Positions 15,250 to 19,760 of a stretch of DNA of 19,760 bases are shown here, piece by piece (position 1 is the stretch's first letter; every line of letters begins with the position of its first letter). Source of the stretch: Alistipes sp. (GTDB lineage Bacteria; Bacteroidota; Bacteroidia; Bacteroidales; Rikenellaceae); NCBI GenBank assembly GCA_017646785.1, contig JAGCLX010000076.1:1-19760 (forward strand), given 5' to 3'. The notes beneath the pieces are model-generated. The model was not told where the DNA came from. It did no database searches and was given only the letters and a program-made list of their open reading frames with translations. The position numbers were made by a program, and so were the translations under genes.

Positions 15250-16473
15250 CTATCGCTTTACGAAGCGGTCTACCACTGCGGCGCAAGCTGCATCACCAGT
15301 GATGTTGAGCGTTGTGCGTATCATGTCAAATACTCGGTCGAGGGCATAGAACAAGGGTAGACCCTCCAATGGGATACCTGCGGCTACGAGTACTGCAGCA
15401 GCGAGGAGTGTTGGTCCTGGTACGCCCGCCTGACCGATGGCACCAAGGGCACATACTACGGTTATAGATACATACTCTGCAATGCCGAGGTCGATGCCAT
15501 ATAGCTGCGCGAAGAATGTAGCGAGTAGCGCGTAGTAGATGGCGTTACCCGACATGTTGATTGTCGCACCCAGGGGGAGAACGAAGCCTGATGTCTGCTT
15601 CGATATGCCCATTCTGTCGCACGCCTCCATGTTTACGGGGAGTGTAGCGAGTGATGATGCCGTAGAGAATGACACGATCTGAGGCTTTATCATCTCGCGG
15701 AAGTAGTTCTTAAGTGATACGCGAGAGAAGAGTGCCACGGTCAATGGGTAAAGGCCCAAGCCGATGATAGCCACTGCGATAAGGTCAATCCACAACACGC
15801 TTGCCACCTGCATGAGGATATCAAATCCGAAGGTGCCCGTTGCGTCAGCAATAAGGCCAAAGACACCAAATGGCGCAACATACATAACCTTGCCGATGCA
15901 CCAGATGAGTGCCTCGAGGATGTAGTTAAGGCCATTTACAACCTTGTCACGACGCTCCTTAGCGAGTGTTGAGATACCAAAGCCAAGGAAGAGTCCGAAG
16001 ATGATTATCTGAAGGATGTTGCCAGTGGCGAGTGCCTGGATGGGGTTTTCGGGTATCATGCCGATTACTGTCTCCCAGAATCCTGCCGTTGCTGGCGCAG
16101 CGCTCTCCACAGCAGCCTCACCCGCCTCAGCGATAGCTGCCACACCTTCGGCCGCTACGTTGGCACCAGGCTGGAAAATTGCGCCGAGTGTTAACGCCAC
16201 AACGATGGCGATTATGGTTGTTACTATCATGTATCCGATGCTCAGACCGCCAATGAGTCCTGCCGACTTAGTCTCGCCAAGTGCAGCAGCGCCACTGATG
16301 ATGGACACAAGCACAAGGGGTACTACCAACATCTTGATGAGCTGGATGAAGAAGTCGCCCAAGGGCTTAAACATTGATGCTTCAGGGCCCATGACGATGC
16401 CCACAACGATACCGATTATCATTGCGATGATAATCCAGATACCAAGGTTTTTGAGTAGCTTTTTCATTTTCAT
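15250..16473 (-). CDS. Dicarboxylate/amino acid:cation symporter (DAACS, GltP/DctA-like)
   Basis: This transporter family carries glutamate, aspartate or C4-dicarboxylates into the cell with Na+ or H+. I place the start at 16473 (407 residues), because a perfect promoter lies just upstream and within the longer frame that reaches 16560; ATG at 16467 is also possible. Visible features are about eight membrane helices, the HP1 serine motif FSTASSLATLP (about 269-279), the TM7 motif GATINMSGNAIY (302-313), HP2 with GAIGQAGVPGPT, and the TM8 substrate motif DRVFDMIRTTLNITGD (379-394). D383 and R386 match the residues that hold the amino group and side-chain carboxylate in GltPh (D394, R397), which favours an acidic amino acid. 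NMSGNA replaces the usual NMDGTA, so a sodium-site aspartate is serine. The gene is divergent from the sirtuin gene. Confidence 0.92.
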   Translation of the reverse strand: MKMKKLLKNLGIWIIIAMIIGIVVGIVMGPEASMFKPLGDFFIQLIKMLVVPLVLVSIISGAAALGETKSAGLIGGLSIGYMIVTTIIAIVVALTLGAIFQPGANVAAEGVAAIAEAGEAAVESAAPATAGFWETVIGMIPENPIQALATGNILQIIIFGLFLGFGISTLAKERRDKVVNGLNYILEALIWCIGKVMYVAPFGVFGLIADATGTFGFDILMQVASVLWIDLIAVAIIGLGLYPLTVALFSRVSLKNYFREMIKPQIVSFSTASSLATLPVNMEACDRMGISKQTSGFVLPLGATINMSGNAIYYALLATFFAQLYGIDLGIAEYVSITVVCALGAIGQAGVPGPTLLAAAVLVAAGIPLEGLPLFYALDRVFDMIRTTLNITGDAACAAVVDRFVKR

Positions 16474-16487
16474 ACTGATATTTAGCG

Positions 16488-16518
16488 CAAAGGTAGCATT
16501 TTGCACTATATATGCAAA
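16488..16518 (-). promoter_or_regulatory. Symporter promoter, nearly leaderless
   Basis: Read on the minus strand, TTTG (16518-16515), 19 bases, TACCTTTG (16495-16488) is a perfect match to the Bacteroidota consensus. Transcription should start near 16481, about 8 bases before the ATG at 16473. This rules out the upstream ATG at 16560 as the start for this transcript. Confidence 0.85.
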
Positions 16519-16523
16519 ACTGT

Positions 16524-16538
16524 GAACAAAAATTGTTC
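16524..16538. promoter_or_regulatory. Palindrome between the divergent symporter and sirtuin promoters
   Basis: GAACAA-AAA-TTGTTC is a perfect 6-3-6 palindrome. Its centre (16531) lies about 50 bases upstream of the predicted start of each gene, the usual site for an activator of both. The binding factor is unknown. Confidence 0.45.
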
Positions 16539-16570
16539 TAATACGTGTGGTGTTAAACATAAATTTTTCT

Positions 16571-16578
16571 TAATTTTG
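16571..16578 (+). promoter_or_regulatory. Sirtuin gene promoter -7 element
   Basis: TAATTTTG fits TAnnTTTG exactly. At the expected -33 position there is only a weak GTGG/TGTT sequence, so the promoter may need an activator. The predicted transcript starts about 9 bases before the ATG at 16594. Confidence 0.55.
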
Positions 16579-16593
16579 TGGAAAATAACTGTT

Positions 16594-17307
16594 ATGAAGA
16601 GTCGAAAGAATATAGTAGTTTTTACAGGTGCAGGTGTGAGTGCTGATAGTGGTATCGCAACATTCCGCGATTCTGATGGCCTATGGGCTAACTATAAAAT
16701 TGAGGAGGTGTGCACCCCCGAGGCACTCAAGCATAATCGCGCAAAGGTCATAGAGTTTTATAATCTGCGCCGTAAGGAGTCATTAACGAAGCAGCCTAAC
16801 GATGGCCACCGTGCCATAGCCTCAATGGAGGAGTGGGCAGATGTAACCGTCGTGACGCAGAATGTCGACAATTTGCACGAGCAGGCTGGCTCAACACGCG
16901 TCTTGCACCTTCATGGTGAGCTTATGAAGTTGCGCTCGGAGAGAAACCCTGGTCTTATCTACGATATCAACGAGGGTTGGGAGCAGAGCCTTGATGCACG
17001 AGGTGAGGATGGTGCTTTGTTGCGCCCACATATCGTCTTCTTTGGCGAGGATGTGCCGATGTTCGATGCAGCGTGTAGTATTGTGGAGAGTGCCGATATT
17101 CTTATCGTCGTGGGTACATCATTGGCCGTATATCCCGCCGCGATGCTAGTCTACCATGTGCGTGATAGGCATGTGCCCATCTACCTTGTGGACCCAGGTA
17201 CGCCCGACACCCGTCTAATAAAAAATCCACTTTTACACATCAAGGAGCGTGGTGCTGTGGGTGTTCCCAAACTTGTAGAACAACTTAAGAATGAGTTTGC
17301 AGAGTAG
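16594..17307 (+). CDS. NAD-dependent protein deacylase, sirtuin family (CobB-like, lacking zinc cysteines)
   Basis: Sirtuins remove acyl groups from lysines using NAD+. I start at ATG 16594 (237 residues), since the frame's earlier ATG at 16501 lies upstream of the -7 element and its extra 31 residues are not sirtuin-like. Visible are the NAD motif FTGAGVSADSGIATFRD (10-26), TQNVDNLHEQAG (88-99), the catalytic H107 in HLHGE, LRPHIVFFGEDVP (143-155) and VVGTSLAVYPA. Y56 and R59 (FYNLRR) match Y92 and R95 of E. coli CobB, which recognise succinyl and malonyl lysine, so desuccinylase activity is predicted. The small zinc module between H107 and LRPH has no cysteine, so no zinc can be held by the usual CxxC pairs. 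It overlaps the next gene by 17 bases. A SIR2 defence role is unlikely. Confidence 0.9.
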   Translation: MKSRKNIVVFTGAGVSADSGIATFRDSDGLWANYKIEEVCTPEALKHNRAKVIEFYNLRRKESLTKQPNDGHRAIASMEEWADVTVVTQNVDNLHEQAGSTRVLHLHGELMKLRSERNPGLIYDINEGWEQSLDARGEDGALLRPHIVFFGEDVPMFDAACSIVESADILIVVGTSLAVYPAAMLVYHVRDRHVPIYLVDPGTPDTRLIKNPLLHIKERGAVGVPKLVEQLKNEFAE

Positions 17308-17809
17308 GGTAGTAGAGCGTGCCGAGGCACTGCGTGAGTACTGTCGCAGGGAGGGTTATAACACGAGCGTAGCCCTCTTTGTCGACCTGTCGCGCCATTC
17401 TGGTAGGCGTAGGTTTGTGGCGTGGGATTTCGAGCAAAACAAGGCTATGTTTACTTGTCCCGTAAGTCACGGTAGTGGTGCACAAGAGTCACATGTTAGA
17501 TCTGCCTATGCCCGCGTGTCAAACGAGGATGGCTCACACCTCTCCTCTATAGGGCGTGCACTTGTGGCCGAGCGATACGAGGGACGCTATGGTGTTGCCT
17601 ACCGCCTTGATGGTCTTGATGGATCTAACTCAAACCTCCGCTCGCGTTGCGTAGTGTTGCATGGCTGGGTACACACAACCACCTTGCCTATTTACCCCAT
17701 AGCTACGGTTGGTAGCTTTGGTTGTCCCGTGCTGTCGCGTAAGATGATGAATAGGGTGGATGAGTTGCTTCAGCAGTACCACCGCGTAGTAATAGATATA
17801 TTTATATAG
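17291..17809 (+). CDS. L,D-transpeptidase-like (YkuD_2/murein L,D-transpeptidase catalytic domain) protein, no signal peptide
   Basis: The 172-residue protein matches the YkuD_2 type of L,D-transpeptidase, whose members cross-link or modify peptidoglycan. Visible are FVAWDFEQNKAMFTCPVSHGSG (42-63), YGVAYRLDGLDGSNSNLRSR (100-119), the catalytic-histidine segment VVLHGW with H124, and GSFGCPVL with the nucleophile candidate C145. The start ATG at 17291 overlaps the sirtuin stop by 17 bases in another frame, and an in-frame stop at 17276 excludes a longer N-terminus. The protein therefore starts as a soluble charged helix with no signal peptide or lipobox, although the reaction it should do is periplasmic. 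Either it acts in the cytoplasm, is exported by another route, or has lost the signal. Translational coupling with the sirtuin gene is likely. Confidence 0.8.
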   Translation: MSLQSRVVERAEALREYCRREGYNTSVALFVDLSRHSGRRRFVAWDFEQNKAMFTCPVSHGSGAQESHVRSAYARVSNEDGSHLSSIGRALVAERYEGRYGVAYRLDGLDGSNSNLRSRCVVLHGWVHTTTLPIYPIATVGSFGCPVLSRKMMNRVDELLQQYHRVVIDIFI

Positions 17810-17810
17810 T

Positions 17811-17842
17811 AAAGGCTGTCCCCCTCTTGGAAGACAGCCTTT
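17811..17842. terminator. Hairpin between convergent L,D-transpeptidase-like and panD genes
   Basis: AAAGGCTGTC (17811-17820) and GACAGCCTTT (17833-17842) form a perfect 10-base-pair stem with a 12-base loop. The TTT of the right arm and the AT-rich flanks on both sides support a two-sided, moderately strong terminator. Confidence 0.75.
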
Positions 17843-17861
17843 GCTCTGTATATTATATATA

Positions 17862-18212
17862 TTATAGTAGGCGGTTTGTGCGCTCGTCGGGGAAGACAAC
17901 CTTGGGCTGGAATGTCTTGGCCTCCTCGAAATCCATGAAGCCGTAGCCCATGATGATGACGATGTCGCCAACAGCAGTCTTGCGTGCTGCTGCACCATTA
18001 AGGCAGATGCAACCGCTGCCGCGCTCACCCTTGATGACGTATGTCTCGATGCGCTCGCCGTTGTTGTTATTCACAATCTGCACCTTCTCGCCCTCGATAA
18101 GGCCTGCTGCATCCATGAGGTCCTCGTCGATGGTGATGCTACCTACGTAGTTGAGATTCGCCTCGGTGACACGCACGCGGTGAATCTTAGATTTCATTCT
18201 CTCTATATACAT
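17862..18212 (-). CDS. panD: Aspartate 1-decarboxylase (proenzyme)
   Basis: PanD decarboxylates L-aspartate to beta-alanine for pantothenate and coenzyme A. It is made as a proenzyme that cuts itself between G24 and S25 to create a pyruvoyl cofactor. The sequence [12 protein letters not shown] puts G24-S25 at exactly the canonical positions, which supports the chosen start (MYIERM). Other active-site residues match E. coli numbering: K9, R54, T57 and Y58 ([10 protein letters not shown]). GERGSG (62-67) and NGAAA follow as expected. The length of 116 residues is normal, and the C-terminal tail ([17 protein letters not shown]) is typical of Bacteroidota forms. It lies 23 bases downstream of panC and is surely cotranscribed. 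No panZ-type maturation factor is seen, which is usual outside enterobacteria. Confidence 0.97.
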   Translation of the reverse strand: MYIERMKSKIHRVRVTEANLNYVGSITIDEDLMDAAGLIEGEKVQIVNNNNGERIETYVIKGERGSGCICLNGAAARKTAVGDIVIIMGYGFMDFEEAKTFQPKVVFPDERTNRLL

Positions 18213-18235
18213 AGTTTGGGTCGATTAGCTTGTGG

Positions 18236-19078
18236 TTACTTAATGCGAATGTTGTCGATAAGACGAATGTTGCCCGCCTGTACTGCACAGCATCCCTGGA
18301 TGCGCTCAGAGTCGCTCCACTTCTCAACGCGCTGCATTGTGCGTGCATCCACGGCCTCGAAGTAGATGGTCTTAAGCAATGGGTTAGAGTCGATAGTTGC
18401 GACTACCCAGTTGGTGAGCTCCTCTGGAGTGGTAGACTCCATCTTTGAGGCGCACTGGCTGATGGTTGCGTAGATGTGGGGCGCTGCGGCACGGTGCTCG
18501 GGTGTGAGTAGCTCGTTGCGCGATGAGAGCGCAAGGCCATCCTCGCCACGTACGATAGCGCACTCAACAATTTCGATGTCGATAGCGAGCTGCTCGACCA
18601 TAGCCTTGATGACTGCAATCTGCTGGAAGTCCTTCTCGCCGAAGTATGCGCGTGCAGGGTTGACAAGAGCAAATAGACGGCTTACCACCTGTGCGACGCC
18701 ATTGAAGTGACCAGGGCGTGTGGCACCCTCCATAACCTTATCTACCATGCCGAAGTCAAACTGACGAGTGTCGGGCTCTGGATAGATGTCCTCCACCGAT
18801 GGCATGAATACGATGTCGGCACCTGCGGCCTCAAGAATTGCGCAATCAGCCTCGGGAGTGCGAGGGTAGTTATTGAGGTCGTTCTTATCGTTAAACTGTG
18901 TTGGATTTACAAATACGCTGACAACAACAGTGTCGTTCTCACGGCGCGCACGTTCTACGAGTGAACGGTGACCTGCGTGTAAAGCACCCATGGTGGGTAC
19001 AAAGCCGATGCCCTCACGCTTGAGGGGGGCCAGAGCTGCATTTAGCTCAGCTACGGTGTTTACTACTTTCATACTCAT
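18236..19078 (-). CDS. panC: Pantothenate synthetase
   Basis: PanC joins D-pantoate and beta-alanine in an ATP-dependent reaction to give pantothenate, acting directly downstream of PanD, whose gene follows 23 bases later. The 280-residue protein has the nucleotidyltransferase HxGH motif at 34-37 (MGALHAGHRSL), VFVNPTQFN (56-63), the pantoate-binding RPGHFNGVAQVV (121-132), YFGEKDFQQ (145-153) and the KMSKS-equivalent LALSSRN (182-188). The start at 19078 lies about 10 bases after the predicted transcription start; ATG at 19072 is an alternative. panB, for the ketopantoate step, is not in the window. Nothing is odd in the protein. Confidence 0.97.
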   Translation of the reverse strand: MSMKVVNTVAELNAALAPLKREGIGFVPTMGALHAGHRSLVERARRENDTVVVSVFVNPTQFNDKNDLNNYPRTPEADCAILEAAGADIVFMPSVEDIYPEPDTRQFDFGMVDKVMEGATRPGHFNGVAQVVSRLFALVNPARAYFGEKDFQQIAVIKAMVEQLAIDIEIVECAIVRGEDGLALSSRNELLTPEHRAAAPHIYATISQCASKMESTTPEELTNWVVATIDSNPLLKTIYFEAVDARTMQRVEKWSDSERIQGCCAVQAGNIRLIDNIRIK

Positions 19079-19094
19079 TTGATAAATGATGGGG

Positions 19095-19125
19095 CAAAGT
19101 TACAAACTAAAATGAAGATAGCAAA
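19095..19125 (-). promoter_or_regulatory. panCD promoter, nearly leaderless
   Basis: On the minus strand, TTTG (19125-19122), 19 bases, TAACTTTG (19102-19095) matches the Bacteroidota consensus exactly. The expected start near 19088 leaves about 10 bases before the panC ATG. Confidence 0.85.
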
Positions 19126-19279
19126 TAAACGCTATGAAAAATAGATGTGCTCGCTCTAAAAATACCATATTTATATAAGTAGAAGAGTTGCTCGAGCCAT
19201 TTTGTGAGTGCTTCTGTGCTGCTTTTTTAAAGAAAAACTAAACAAAACCGCGATAAAGTAAAAAATTAACGGTTTTATT

Positions 19280-19309
19280 TTTGGAAATAATAAAAAATGA
19301 CTATCTTTG
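19280..19309 (+). promoter_or_regulatory. serC promoter
   Basis: TTTG at 19280-19283 and TATCTTTG at 19302-19309 are 18 bases apart. Transcription should begin near 19316, giving a leader of about 100 bases before the serC ATG. AAAACCG/CGGTTTT (19244-19276) lies just upstream of the -33 element. Confidence 0.75.
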
Positions 19310-19317
19310 TGTGACTA

Positions 19318-19349
19318 TAAATTTACCCGCATGTTTATGGGTGAATTTA
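19318..19349 (+). promoter_or_regulatory. Hairpin at the 5' end of the serC leader
   Basis: TAAATTTACCC (19318-19328) pairs with GGGTGAATTTA (19339-19349) through 11 pairs, one of them U-G, around a 10-base loop. It lies within a few bases of the predicted transcript start. It could stabilise the mRNA or be part of a control element; the remaining leader (19350-19418) has no clear second structure. Confidence 0.4.
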
Positions 19350-19418
19350 AGTTGCACGCAGAGAATTGGATAAGAGGATTTTTAACCAAATAAAAACTTT
19401 TCAAACACTTTAAGACTT

Positions 19419-19760
19419 ATGAAACACAATTTCAACGCAGGTCCTTGCGTACTTCCCAAGCAGGCTGTAGAGGCTGCTATCGAGGCTATCCGTGACTTCG
19501 ACAACACAGGTATCGGTATTCTTGAGATCTCACACCGTACTCCCGGTTGGGAGCGCGTAATGGCTGAGGTTGAGCAGCTCTGGCGTGACCTTTTGAACAT
19601 CCCCGAGGAGTATGCTATCTTCTTCGTGGGTGGTGGTGCATCAACTCAGTTCTTCCAGGTTCCTGCTAACCTTCTTAAGACTAAGGCTGCATACTTGCAG
19701 ACTGGTGTTTGGGCTAAGAAGGCAGCTAAGGAGGCTAAGTTCTATGGCGATGTAGAGATC
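19419..19760 (+). CDS. serC: Phosphoserine aminotransferase (5' part, cut by window end)
   Basis: SerC makes O-phosphoserine from 3-phosphohydroxypyruvate and glutamate for serine synthesis, and performs a similar step in the DXP-dependent pyridoxal phosphate route. The 114 visible residues start MKHNFNAGPCVLPKQAV, the typical SerC opening, followed by GILEISHRTPGWERVMAE (with the SHR motif), FFVGGGASTQFFQVPANLL (the GGG(A/S) phosphate/PLP-binding loop) and AYLQTGVWAKKAAKEAK. The full protein should be about 355-360 residues, so roughly two thirds, including the PLP lysine, lies beyond the window. ATG at 19419 is preceded by a leader of about 100 bases. In many Bacteroidota serA follows serC, but that cannot be seen here. 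Confidence 0.95.
   Translation, partial: MKHNFNAGPCVLPKQAVEAAIEAIRDFDNTGIGILEISHRTPGWERVMAEVEQLWRDLLNIPEEYAIFFVGGGASTQFFQVPANLLKTKAAYLQTGVWAKKAAKEAKFYGDVEI

Larger units (their letters stand above)
19079..19418. other. Divergent intergenic region panC/serC (340 bases, AT-rich)
   Basis: No gene or RNA gene is seen here. It holds the panC promoter (19095-19125, minus), the serC promoter (19280-19309, plus), an inverted repeat AAAACCG/CGGTTTT (19244-19250 and 19270-19276), and a hairpin at the start of the serC leader (19318-19349). Bases 19130-19240 show no structure that I can name. The region is clearly richer in A and T than the flanking genes. Confidence 0.7.

Noticed and set aside
16474..16560. 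Extension of the symporter to an upstream ATG at 16560
   Set aside because: It would read through the perfect symporter promoter (16488-16518) and the palindrome, and the added 29 residues do not resemble the family's N-terminus.
16501..16593. Extension of the sirtuin to an upstream ATG at 16501
   Set aside because: The -7 element at 16571-16578 lies inside it, and sirtuin similarity begins right after the ATG at 16594.
16594..17809. Sirtuin plus neighbour as a SIR2-type anti-phage defence pair
   Set aside because: The sirtuin is a short CobB-like deacylase with acyl-recognition residues and no effector fusion; the neighbour is an L,D-transpeptidase-like enzyme; no other defence or mobile genes are nearby.
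17811..17842. Hairpin as a repeat or attachment site
   Set aside because: It lies between convergent genes and has the form of a two-sided terminator; no second copy is seen in the window.
1..19760. CRISPR array, tRNA, rRNA, insertion sequence or integrase
   Set aside because: No repeated spacer-like array, cloverleaf-forming sequence, transposase motif or terminal repeat pair was found on reading; intergenic regions are short and accounted for.

Overview
The window looks like core chromosome of a member of the Bacteroidota, most likely order Bacteroidales. The reasons are promoters with the Bacteroidota pattern (TTTG, about 19 bases, TAnnTTTG), weak or absent Shine-Dalgarno sequences, a long SecA of about 1,100 residues, and families typical of this phylum: a FISUMP-like lipoprotein, a DUF4251 protein, SPOR-like repeats, and a zinc-ligand-free sirtuin. 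A Rikenellaceae/Alistipes-like genus is possible but is not shown by the sequence. I see no tRNA, rRNA, CRISPR array, insertion sequence, integrase or broken gene.

Layout. Bases 1-171 are the end of a TolC-family outer-membrane efflux gene. secA (326-3622) follows with its own promoter and a structured leader that contains a short upstream ORF. A dCMP deaminase gene comes 9 bases after secA. A two-sided terminator (about 4098-4135) separates these from a minus-strand unit read as a metal ABC permease (ZnuB-like), then an LptF/LptG-family permease, then fmt (7641 down to 4136). A divergent intergenic region leads to mtaB, a radical-SAM tRNA methylthiotransferase gene.

From 9083 to 14615 lies a self-contained plus-strand unit: a promoter carrying a palindrome, a HAMP-ending membrane sensor with no output domain, TrkH, a secreted coiled-coil protein with SPOR-like repeats, a FISUMP-like lipoprotein, and a strong terminator. 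This is the most unusual part of the window, since three of its four genes have no assigned function and they accompany a potassium uptake channel.

The minus-strand genes for a DUF4251 protein (its start codon sits inside a perfect hairpin) and a dicarboxylate/amino-acid:cation symporter follow. The symporter is divergent from a sirtuin gene, with a palindrome midway between two promoters that give nearly leaderless mRNAs. The sirtuin gene overlaps a gene for an L,D-transpeptidase-like protein that has no signal peptide. panC and panD (pantothenate synthesis) form a minus-strand operon. serC (serine and vitamin B6 synthesis) starts at 19419 and runs off the end.

Most genes are housekeeping: protein export, translation initiation, tRNA modification, lipopolysaccharide export, coenzyme A and serine precursors. 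The less explained content is the 9144-14556 unit, several intergenic palindromes and leader hairpins, and altered key residues in the symporter and the sirtuin.
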